Source: Chitinophagales bacterium (GTDB taxonomy: Bacteria; Bacteroidota; Bacteroidia; Chitinophagales; UBA10324). Taken from it: a DNA stretch of 7,664 nucleotides. The stretch covers positions 1 to 7,664 of the forward strand of contig JAJAYG010000347.1 of the NCBI GenBank assembly GCA_026786335.1, in the 5' to 3' direction. The translations under genes and the position numbers were made by a program. Under the pieces are notes generated by a model, which saw nothing but the letters and a program-made list of their open reading frames with translations, was not told the origin of the DNA and searched no databases. Each line of letters opens with the position of its first letter. Position 1 is the stretch's first letter. Positions 1-5,771 of this stretch are shown here, in pieces.

Positions 1-1736
1 ATGTAAATGCGAATATTGATTTCGATACACGCATTGGTAATTTTAAATCTAACACTGATGATATCTCTACCACATTTCCCTACAATGAATATTCAACATC
101 TATCAATGAATTCAAATGGGAGATGGATAAAAAGAGAATGACATTTAAAGCACCTGAAGGAAGCACAGCAGATTTTACTTCCATTGCAAAAGACCAGGAT
201 TCACTCACTTTTCAGGGAGGAAATGCAACGTACGATATGGTGAATTACATATTGAAAGTGAACAAAGTGCCAAACATAGATGTGGTTGATTCACGCATTA
301 TCCCCGACAGTGGTAAAGTAGTAATTGAAGCCGGCGCAAAAATGAGAACGCTTTTTAAAGCTAAGCTGATCATGGATTCAATCAATGAATACCATCGCTT
401 CGATAGTGTTACAGCAAATATTTATGGCAAGAAAAATTTAAAAGCATCGGGCATTTATTCTTACATCAACAAAACAGAAAAGAAACAGAAAATTTTCTTT
501 GACGATATTGGTGCATATAAAGACACTGCCGACAGTAAGCTGCATGTTTATGCAAAAGCTAAAGTTGATACTTCGCTTAAGTTGCAGATTCTTCCTAAAA
601 TATTTTATAAAGGAAATGTAAACATCAGCAGCGCACGCGAGCCGGTTCAGTTTAAAGGCTATGCGAAACTTGATATTAAAAACCCTAAGGTAAAAGCAGA
701 ATGGTTTTCAATCAACAACGTGCTAACAAAAGATTCTAATTACATCTACTATAAAGACCCGGAGAATGAAGCACATCGGGATATGACTGCGGGCTTGGTT
801 TTCGATGCCGACTCAAGTGACCTTTACGCTTCATTCTTCAATGCAAAAAAATCTGAGCGCGATAAAAGTTTATTTGTTGCAAACGGATTGGTATACTATG
901 ATGATACCACCAAACAATTTATTGCAGGCGATGAAAATAAGATAGTGAACGATGCGCCACGTGGCAATGTGCTTAAGTACAATGACAAAACAGGACAGGT
1001 GATTGCCGAGGGAAAAATGAACATGGGGTTTAATTACGGAATGGTGCAAATGCAAAGCGCGGGCACCGTTACTTATGACGTAAACAAACAAGATCCTGTT
1101 TTTGAATTGGCACTCGGAATTAAGTTTGATATGGATGATGACCTGCTGGCGTTTATGTCGCAATCAGTTTTGAAAGGAAATGGTGACGGAGATAATGCTG
1201 ATTATACCAGTGAAGAATTTCAAAAAGTAATTACTGAATTCCTTTCTCCAAAAGATGAAAAATCATTTCGTGAAGGAATGAATAAGTCGGGCAACTTTGT
1301 TAGCAGCGATGCATTGCCATACACAATTTTTTTAAGCAATGTAAAATTGAAATGGGATAAAACCACAAAAGCATTTTATAACATTGAACCATTCAGTGTT
1401 GCTTTTATTAACAAGCAATCCATTGCAACTGTAGTTGATGGCTATATCGAAATGGGATTTAAAAGAAGCGGCGATTATTTTAATCTTTATTTTCCTGCAG
1501 GGGATGAAGATTATTATTTCTTTATGAATTACGCAGCAGGTAACATGCAGATTGTTGCAGGCGAAAAAGAATTCAATCAAAAACTGATTGATATAAAACC
1601 GGAGAAAAGAAAGTTTGATACCAAAGACGGAAAAACCTACATGTATAATCCCGGCAGCGAAAACAAAAAGAACACTTTTATCAATCGAATAAAATTTTTG
1701 CAAAGCGAGGCAAAGCCTGCACCAAAGAAAAAATAA
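1..1736 (+). CDS. C-terminal part of a large conserved Bacteroidota protein of unknown function (5' end outside window)
   Basis: The frame is open from the left edge (first full codon at base 3) to TAA at 1734-1736, so 577 residues of a longer protein are present. The ATG at 123 is only an internal Met (context EFKWEMDKKRM), because coding continues upstream of it without a stop. The sequence is rich in alternating polar/hydrophobic beta-strand patterns with recurring A-x-G-x-x-x-Y/F units (for example ASGIYSY and AEGKMNMGFNYG) and has no visible transmembrane helix or enzymatic motif. It ends in a basic tail, KPAPKKK. From memory this resembles a very large (over 1000 aa) uncharacterised protein common in Bacteroidota; I cannot name a Pfam domain. 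A periplasmic or outer-membrane-associated beta scaffold, of the LptA/OstA or AsmA-like kind, is a guess from the strand pattern only. The signal peptide, if any, would lie outside the window. Coding status is sure; function is unknown. Confidence 0.85.
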   Translation, partial: VNANIDFDTRIGNFKSNTDDISTTFPYNEYSTSINEFKWEMDKKRMTFKAPEGSTADFTSIAKDQDSLTFQGGNATYDMVNYILKVNKVPNIDVVDSRIIPDSGKVVIEAGAKMRTLFKAKLIMDSINEYHRFDSVTANIYGKKNLKASGIYSYINKTEKKQKIFFDDIGAYKDTADSKLHVYAKAKVDTSLKLQILPKIFYKGNVNISSAREPVQFKGYAKLDIKNPKVKAEWFSINNVLTKDSNYIYYKDPENEAHRDMTAGLVFDADSSDLYASFFNAKKSERDKSLFVANGLVYYDDTTKQFIAGDENKIVNDAPRGNVLKYNDKTGQVIAEGKMNMGFNYGMVQMQSAGTVTYDVNKQDPVFELALGIKFDMDDDLLAFMSQSVLKGNGDGDNADYTSEEFQKVITEFLSPKDEKSFREGMNKSGNFVSSDALPYTIFLSNVKLKWDKTTKAFYNIEPFSVAFINKQSIATVVDGYIEMGFKRSGDYFNLYFPAGDEDYYFFMNYAAGNMQIVAGEKEFNQKLIDIKPEKRKFDTKDGKTYMYNPGSENKKNTFINRIKFLQSEAKPAPKKK

Positions 1737-1754
1737 TTGGTAATTGTTTTTTTT
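1728..1754 (+). terminator. possible weak A/T-only hairpin with T-run after the large gene
   Basis: AAAAAA (1728-1733) and AATT (1735-1738) can pair with AATT (1742-1745) and the T-run (1747-1754) around a GGT loop, with one T/G interruption. It overlaps the stop codon of the large gene and ends in eight T residues, as an intrinsic terminator does. The stem has no G:C pairs, so it would be weak and may be only an A/T-rich coincidence. Confidence 0.3.
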
Positions 1755-1761
1755 CGTAAAC

Positions 1762-1796
1762 TATTTTCTTATTTCTAATTTCTATTTTCTCTCTTT
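1762..1796. repeat. degenerate 7-base-periodic tract
   Basis: Successive heptamers TATTTTC, TTATTTC, TAATTTC, TATTTTC occupy 1762-1789, followed by a degraded TCTCTTT unit to 1796. Read on the minus strand the unit is GAAAWWA. The tract fills the spacer between the large gene and plsY and ends exactly where the promoter-like element of plsY begins. Similar 7-base periodicity, with a different unit, recurs in two later spacers. Confidence 0.55.
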
Positions 1797-1808
1797 TATC
1801 TTCACCGC
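1797..1808 (+). promoter_or_regulatory. candidate -7 element abutting the plsY start
   Basis: TATCTTCACCGC lies immediately before the ATG at 1809. Its first bases fit the Bacteroidota -7 consensus TAnnTTTG except for the last two positions. The identical 12-mer lies 4 bases before the MATE gene start. If it is a promoter, the plsY transcript would be leaderless or nearly so. No clear TTTG -33 element is present upstream, because that region is the pyrimidine-rich heptamer tract. Confidence 0.4.
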
Positions 1809-2450
1809 ATGACGTGGCAATTATGTATTTCTTTTTTACTCGCTTATCTCATTGGAGCAATTCCTTTTTCAATTTTGATTGGGAAAATATTTTACGGCAA
1901 AGATGTTCGCGAGTATGGGAGTGGCAACGCGGGTGCTACCAATACTTTTAGGGTACTTGGAGTTACGGCAGGTACAGTGGTTTTAGCTTTGGATATTGCA
2001 AAAGGAATTGCTGCAGTTTTTATTGCAAATATTTTTTACAATGAAGAAAGTTGCCCCATCATCTTTCTGTACTTTCAAATGGAATTAGGATTATCTGCAG
2101 CGATTGGCCACATCTTTCCGGTGTATTTAAAATTTAATGGGGGAAAAGGAGTTGCCACATTTTTTGGTGTAGTGCTTTATCTGTTTCCCATCTCAGCATC
2201 AATTTGTATGGTGGCATTCTTTTTTACCTACTTCATTACTAAATATGTTTCGCTCAGTTCAATGATTGCATCTGTAACTTTTATGATCGCAATTTTTATT
2301 TACTATGTGAAATACCATGATCAATTTGGCTTAATTTTATTCGCTGTAGCTGTTCCTTCCATCATCATTTTTACACATCGAAAAAATATTATAAGATTGC
2401 TGAACGGAACAGAAACTAAAATGACATTTACAAAACAAACATCTACATGA
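1809..2450 (+). CDS. plsY: acyl-phosphate:glycerol-3-phosphate acyltransferase PlsY
   Basis: PlsY is the inner-membrane enzyme that transfers the acyl group from acyl-phosphate (made by PlsX) to sn-glycerol-3-phosphate, giving lysophosphatidic acid, the first step of phospholipid synthesis in most bacteria. The 213-aa length is normal for the family. All three cytoplasmic motifs are present: GSGNAGATN at about residues 37-45, GHIFPVYLKFNGGKGVAT at 100-117 and HRKNIIRLLNGTE at 190-202. Hydrophobic membrane spans lie between them, starting with LLAYLIGAIPFS at 10-21. The ATG at 1809 gives the expected short N-terminus directly before that first helix and sits straight after a promoter-like element; no Shine-Dalgarno is visible. 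Its TGA overlaps the start of the metalloprotease gene (ATGA), suggesting one transcript and translational coupling. plsX is not in the window. Identification is firm. Confidence 0.96.
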   Translation: MTWQLCISFLLAYLIGAIPFSILIGKIFYGKDVREYGSGNAGATNTFRVLGVTAGTVVLALDIAKGIAAVFIANIFYNEESCPIIFLYFQMELGLSAAIGHIFPVYLKFNGGKGVATFFGVVLYLFPISASICMVAFFFTYFITKYVSLSSMIASVTFMIAIFIYYVKYHDQFGLILFAVAVPSIIIFTHRKNIIRLLNGTETKMTFTKQTST

Positions 2451-3247
2451 AAAATCAACAAATTATTTTGGCACTTGCAATCGTAATCATGCTGAGTGCC
2501 TGCAGCAAAGTGCCGGTTACCAATAGAAAGCAAGTGCATTTGCTTCCCGAATCAGAAATGATTTCGATGTCCATAACACAATATAAAGAGGTGCTTTCAA
2601 AAAGCCAGATAATTAGTTCGGGCCCCGATGCCCAGTTAGTTGATAAGGTTGGGAGAAATATTTCCAACGCCGCAATACAATACATGAATCAAACAGGACA
2701 ATCAAAAAAACTTATCGGGTATGCATGGGAATATCATTTGCTTCAAAGCAATGAGGTGAATGCATGGTGCATGCCCGGTGGAAAAATTGCAGTGTATTCA
2801 GCATTGCTTCCTGTTACAAAAGATGAAGCTGGTTTAGCGGTAGTAATGGGGCATGAAGTAGGACATGCAATTGCTCAACATGGCAATGAAAGAATGAGTC
2901 AGGCCCTCGTTGCACAGGCAGGTGGGCAGGCTTTGAGTGTTGCTCTGGCAACCAAGCCGCAGCAAACGCAGGAACTTTTTGGTCAGGCATACGGAATCGG
3001 AGCTACGTATGGTGCGCTGCTTCCTTTTTCTCGCACTCAGGAAAGCGAAGCAGATAAAATTGGAATGGTGATCATGGCTGTTGCCGGCTACGATCCGCAT
3101 GCTGCAATAGGTTTATGGGAAAGAATGAAACAAATGTCAGGTGGTGGCGCACCCCCCGAATTATTAAGCACTCACCCGAGTGATCAGCATCGCATTGATG
3201 ACATTAAAGCATTTATGCCCGAGGCAATGAAGTATTATAAGAAATAA
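2447..3247 (+). CDS. M48-family zinc metalloprotease, predicted lipoprotein (LoiP/BepA/Oma1-like)
   Basis: The 266-aa protein starts with a lipoprotein signal: hydrophobic IILALAIVIML, then the lipobox LSAC with Cys19, so it is predicted to be secreted and lipid-anchored. The M48 active site is HEVGH at residues 136-140: His136 and His140 bind zinc and Glu137 is catalytic. ESEAD at 199-203 supplies the third ligand, Glu199. Near the C-terminus, STHPSDQHRI carries His243, matching the conserved His that in E. coli BepA can cap the zinc site and regulate activity. Hydrophobic, Gly/Ala-rich residues around 150-195 probably form the helix segment after the active site. There is no TPR domain, so the size is nearer LoiP (YggG) than BepA. 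A role in envelope or outer-membrane protein quality control is inferred from the family. The start ATG overlaps the plsY stop by 4 bases, which points to co-transcription, although no functional link to phospholipid synthesis is proven. Confidence 0.93.
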   Translation: MKNQQIILALAIVIMLSACSKVPVTNRKQVHLLPESEMISMSITQYKEVLSKSQIISSGPDAQLVDKVGRNISNAAIQYMNQTGQSKKLIGYAWEYHLLQSNEVNAWCMPGGKIAVYSALLPVTKDEAGLAVVMGHEVGHAIAQHGNERMSQALVAQAGGQALSVALATKPQQTQELFGQAYGIGATYGALLPFSRTQESEADKIGMVIMAVAGYDPHAAIGLWERMKQMSGGGAPPELLSTHPSDQHRIDDIKAFMPEAMKYYKK

Positions 3248-3250
3248 GTG

Positions 3251-3278
3251 GTGAATTGTAAATGGTGAATCGTTAATC
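3251..3278 (+). repeat. degenerate heptamer tract, GTGAATY unit
   Basis: Four consecutive heptamers, GTGAATT, GTAAATG, GTGAATC and GTTAATC, fill the spacer just after the metalloprotease stop codon. The unit matches, in inverted orientation, the tract at 3785-3812 on the other side of the DoxX-like gene. It is non-coding. I see no proper terminator here: the only stem nearby is a weak ACATG/CATGT pair at 3281-3298. Confidence 0.6.
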
Positions 3279-3327
3279 ATACATGAAGAAATCCATGTGA
3301 TATTGACTAGTATAATATTTTTTTGAA

Positions 3328-3711
3328 ATGAAAATTTTTGATTGGATCATCCGCATGGTTTCTGCATTTATTCTTTTGCAAACGTTATACTTCAAGTTCA
3401 GCGCACACCCCGAGGCAGTTTATATTTTCTCAACACTTGGTTTAGAACCTTATGGTAGAATAGGACTCGGAATTTTAGAGTTGATTACCGCGGTGCTAAT
3501 CTTATATCCGCGCACGGTATGGCTCGGTGCAATTTTAGGAATTGGGTTAATGGCAGGTGCTATCTTTTTTCACCTCACAAAATTGGGAATAGTTGTTTAT
3601 GATGATGGCGGAAAATTATTTGCCATGGCACTTACAGTTTTGATTTGCTCAGTGATTACACTTTGGTTGCATCGAAAAAAAATTCCCATTATCGGGAAAA
3701 TGTTCAGCTGA
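3328..3711 (+). CDS. DoxX-like small integral membrane protein
   Basis: This 127-aa, strongly hydrophobic protein has four predicted membrane helices at roughly residues 5-22, 45-61, 64-85 and 95-114, and ends in a basic tail (HRKKIPIIGKMFS). The layout and residues such as LYFKFSAHPEAVYIF after helix 1 and GILELITAVLIL in helix 2 match the DoxX/DoxD-like four-helix family abundant in Bacteroidota. Members have been linked to quinone-associated redox chemistry or to metabolite export, but most are uncharacterised and no substrate can be assigned here. The start at 3328 gives a short N-terminus before helix 1; no Shine-Dalgarno is visible. The gene stands alone, 80 bases after the protease gene and 125 bases before the MATE gene. 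It is bracketed by inverted heptamer tracts. Confidence 0.85.
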   Translation: MKIFDWIIRMVSAFILLQTLYFKFSAHPEAVYIFSTLGLEPYGRIGLGILELITAVLILYPRTVWLGAILGIGLMAGAIFFHLTKLGIVVYDDGGKLFAMALTVLICSVITLWLHRKKIPIIGKMFS

Positions 3712-3732
3712 AAATTCTCTTTCTATTTAAAT

Positions 3733-3794
3733 ATTGTGTAGCGCAATGAAAAACTGCCGAGGTTTTTTCATGGCTTCTGTTTGCGCTTCACAAT
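3733..3794. repeat. two-tier inverted repeat (long hairpin) downstream of the DoxX-like gene
   Basis: The outer arms ATTGTGTAGCGCAA (3733-3746) and TTGCGCTTCACAAT (3781-3794) are complementary at 13 of 14 positions. Inside them a second stem pairs TGAAAAAC (3747-3754) with GTTTTTTCA (3762-3770) around the loop TGCCGAG, with one bulged T. The inner stem's right arm is a T-run, so it could act as an intrinsic terminator for the DoxX-like gene, which ends 21 bases upstream. The outer arms would be unusual for a plain terminator and suggest a REP/MITE-like palindromic unit or an RNA structure. The structure is seen directly; the role is inferred. Confidence 0.6.
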
Positions 3795-3812
3795 TCACGA
3801 TTCGCAATTATT
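3785..3812 (-). repeat. degenerate heptamer tract, inverted copy
   Basis: Plus-strand heptamers GCTTCAC, AATTCAC, GATTCGC and AATTATT read on the minus strand as AATAATT, GCGAATC, GTGAATT and GTGAAGC, the same GTGAATY unit as the tract at 3251-3278 but in opposite orientation. It overlaps the right arm of the long inverted repeat and leads up to the MATE gene's promoter-like element. Confidence 0.55.
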
Positions 3813-3820
3813 TGCTTACA

Positions 3821-3832
3821 TATCTTCACCGC
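3821..3832 (+). promoter_or_regulatory. candidate -7 element before the MATE gene
   Basis: TATCTTCACCGC, identical to the 12-mer before plsY, ends 4 bases before the ATG at 3837. It fits the Bacteroidota TAnnTTTG -7 element at its first six positions. No good TTTG -33 box was found at the usual distance. A very short 5' leader is implied. Confidence 0.4.
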
Positions 3833-3836
3833 CTTC

Positions 3837-5174
3837 ATGCAGCCCAATCCATACATTTCTTATAAAAATATTTTTCGCATTGCATGGCCGGTGATGCTTA
3901 GTTCGCTTGGGCAAAATTTAATTTATCTGGTTGATACTTCTTTTCTTGGAAGAGTTAGCGAATATGATTTAGGTGCCAGTGCCATTGGTGGAATTTTTTA
4001 TTTGCTTCTTTTTATGATCGGCTATGCAATGAATACCGGCATGCAGGTAATTGTTGCCCGCAGAAAAGGCGAAGGGAAAGAGCATGAGATTGGTGATGTA
4101 GTTGATCATGAATTAAGATTGATACTGATTGTTGCACTGCTGCAATTTGTGGCCATGCATTTTTTTAGCAATCAGATTTTGTCACTCATCATAAAGAGCG
4201 ACATCATTAGGGAAAAGGCGGTGAGCTTTCTTGAATACCGCTCTTATGGAATTTTATTCGCATTAATCAATTCATGCTTCATGTCTTTCTTCATTGGCAT
4301 TGGCGATACAAAAGTTACCACCCGCACAACCGGTGTAATGGTGGCAGTAAATGTTTTCTTTCTCTATTGTTTGGTGTTTGGAAACTTAGGTTTCCCCAGA
4401 ATGGAAATTGCAGGAGCGGGATTGGCATCTTCGATTGCAGAAGGAACTGTTACAATAGTTTTTGTTGTTTTTATTTTCGTAAAAAAATTTAATGAGCGGT
4501 TTGGTTTATTTCAATTCAAAAAGTTTAATCCGGCTCTTGTGCTCAGCATGCTAAATCTTTCAGCCCCACTAATTTTTCAACAACTCATAAGTGTGGGTTC
4601 ATGGTGGATATTTTTTATTGCTATTGAGCACCTTGGTGAAAGAGCCCTGGCAATTTCAAATTTGATTCGCAGTTTATACACTTTGTATGGCGTACCGGTT
4701 TGGGCGCTGGCAATGTCTACTAGTTCAATGACCAGTAATTTAATGGGTCAGGGAAAACCGGATGATGTAATTCCTTTGATAAAAAAAATTGGTCTTTTTA
4801 GTTTTGGCATGGCTGTATTATTCGGCTTGGTAATGCTTCTTTTTCCTGTGCAAGTGCTATTGATTTTTACCAATGATATTCAGTTGATAAAGGAAAGCAT
4901 TCCAAGTTTGTATACGATTGTTTTTGCACTCATGCTTTTCTCAATTGCAGTGCTTTCAATTTTTGCAGTTTCAGGAACCGGTGCTACAAAAGTTTCATTG
5001 ATTATTGAGATCGTTTGCATTGTTGCTTATTTGGTTTACGTTTATTTTACAGCGATACAATTCAACCTTGGTCTCCCTATAATCTGGATGGCTGAAATAG
5101 TCTATTGGGTAGTAGCTCTTTGCGGATGCTATTATTATTTAACCAGAGGAAACTGGCGCGATAAAAAAGTGTAG
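3837..5174 (+). CDS. MATE-family multidrug/toxin efflux transporter
   Basis: This 445-aa integral membrane protein has about twelve hydrophobic segments and the internal duplication of MATE exporters. The first half begins IFRIAWPVMLSSLGQNLIYL (residues 13-32) and continues VDTSFLGR; the second begins LNLSAPLIFQQLISVGSWW from about residue 239. LGASAIGG and GYAMNTGMQVIVARRKGEG in the first half, and ALAISNLIRSLY with MTSNLMGQGKPDD in the second, are the matching signature regions. Family members expel drugs or metabolites in exchange for Na+ or H+; the substrate and coupling ion cannot be told from sequence. Length is normal. The start at 3837 places the usual short hydrophilic N-terminus before helix 1 and follows a promoter-like element by 4 bases. 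The gene is monocistronic in appearance and converges on the DinB-like gene, 7 bases away. Confidence 0.93.
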   Translation: MQPNPYISYKNIFRIAWPVMLSSLGQNLIYLVDTSFLGRVSEYDLGASAIGGIFYLLLFMIGYAMNTGMQVIVARRKGEGKEHEIGDVVDHELRLILIVALLQFVAMHFFSNQILSLIIKSDIIREKAVSFLEYRSYGILFALINSCFMSFFIGIGDTKVTTRTTGVMVAVNVFFLYCLVFGNLGFPRMEIAGAGLASSIAEGTVTIVFVVFIFVKKFNERFGLFQFKKFNPALVLSMLNLSAPLIFQQLISVGSWWIFFIAIEHLGERALAISNLIRSLYTLYGVPVWALAMSTSSMTSNLMGQGKPDDVIPLIKKIGLFSFGMAVLFGLVMLLFPVQVLLIFTNDIQLIKESIPSLYTIVFALMLFSIAVLSIFAVSGTGATKVSLIIEIVCIVAYLVYVYFTAIQFNLGLPIIWMAEIVYWVVALCGCYYYLTRGNWRDKKV

Positions 5175-5181
5175 ATTAATT

Positions 5182-5673
5182 TTAATTCTTATAACTCAAT
5201 TGCATAACCTCATCGGGCAAACTTACAGGTTGATCAAATAACCTCCTGTGATAATTCACTTGACCCAAATGATAATTCAGGTGCGAAAGCAATTGAATCA
5301 ATCGCGCATCAGAAGTTTTCCATTGTTTGCCATCAACTAAGGGATAGTCGCCAAGCAATTGTGCATCGGTAAGATTGCTGATAATATTTTTTACCCGGTA
5401 AGCACATTCATCTACTTCCTTCATCAACTTCGATGTTGGAATATTTCTGTCTGCAAATTCTGCTGCACGATTTCTTAAATAGCCGGTATTCCCCAATACT
5501 GCACCAATAAAGTGATTGATATTTCCTAACAGGTGAAGTGTTAAAGTGCCGCCCGAATTTTTTATGTCACCTCTTATTTCCCAAACATGTTCCTTGTGTG
5601 TGTATGCATTGATTTCATTTTTTAGTTGAATAAGTGCCGATTCAAATTGCTCGGCAAGATGTTGTTGAAGCAT
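5182..5673 (-). CDS. DinB-like (DUF1572-type) putative metal-binding protein
   Basis: This 163-aa, mostly helical protein fits the DinB four-helix-bundle superfamily, whose members carry a metal bound by three histidines and include thiol (bacillithiol, mycothiol) transferases as well as many proteins of unknown activity. His47 (TLTLHLLGNINHF) and the pair His131/His135 in LLSHLNYHLGQVNYHRR are at the expected places for the triad, and the HxxxHxGQ pattern is typical. The HLLGNINHFIG segment is reminiscent of the DUF1572 branch. The start ATG (complement of 5671-5673) gives a normal N-terminal helix. The stop faces the MATE stop at a 7-base distance, and no terminator hairpin fits between them. 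The gene diverges from the putative nuclease gene across 98 bases. No damage-response operator is apparent, and the name DinB does not imply one. Confidence 0.85.
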   Translation of the reverse strand: MLQQHLAEQFESALIQLKNEINAYTHKEHVWEIRGDIKNSGGTLTLHLLGNINHFIGAVLGNTGYLRNRAAEFADRNIPTSKLMKEVDECAYRVKNIISNLTDAQLLGDYPLVDGKQWKTSDARLIQLLSHLNYHLGQVNYHRRLFDQPVSLPDEVMQLSYKN

Positions 5674-5689
5674 AAAAATTATTTTGAAA

Positions 5690-5700
5690 GGGTGAAGTTA
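5690..5700 (-). promoter_or_regulatory. candidate -7 element for the DinB-like gene
   Basis: The minus strand reads TAACTTCACCC here, close to the TATCTTCACCGC strings before plsY and the MATE gene, and 16 bases before the start codon. An ATTG lies about 15 bases further upstream, shorter than the usual -33 to -7 spacing, so the promoter call is tentative. Confidence 0.35.
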
Positions 5701-5759
5701 ACCCAAACAAGAATTCAATTGAGTCATAATTTTTTTTCAGTTAAATAAAAACACATTAT

Positions 5760-5767
5760 TATTTTAG
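5760..5767 (+). promoter_or_regulatory. candidate -7 element for the putative nuclease gene
   Basis: TATTTTAG matches TAnnTTTG at all defined positions but one and ends 4 bases before the ATG at 5772, implying a very short leader. The upstream region is a T-run and A-rich DNA without a clear TTTG box. In such A/T-rich sequence a chance match is easy. Confidence 0.3.
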
Positions 5768-5771
5768 TTGC

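Noticed and set aside
870..1163. Minus-strand open frame of 97 codons inside the large gene
   Set aside because: It lies wholly within a clearly coding plus-strand frame, and its product has no recognisable domain. The same applies to the minus-strand frames at 1332-1703, 2455-2685 and 2834-3100.
2321..2539. Minus-strand open frame spanning the plsY/protease junction
   Set aside because: It overlaps the conserved PlsY C-terminal motif and the lipoprotein signal on the opposite strand; the translation shows no family signature.
3281..3298. ACATG/CATGT stem after the metalloprotease gene
   Set aside because: It is a five-base stem with an eight-base loop and no adjacent T-run; too weak to call a terminator.
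3304..3316. TTGAC and TATAAT strings before the DoxX-like gene
   Set aside because: They are only two bases apart, so they cannot form a sigma-70-type promoter, and this phylum uses different promoter boxes.
4274..4492. Plus-strand open frame of 72 codons within the MATE gene
   Set aside because: It is an alternative-frame reading of a well-conserved transporter region, with a His/Cys/Phe-rich meaningless product.
5161..5195. Possible bidirectional terminator between the convergent MATE and DinB-like genes
   Set aside because: Only a short A/T palindrome (ATTAA/TTAAT) is present in and around the 7-base gap; it has no G:C stem.
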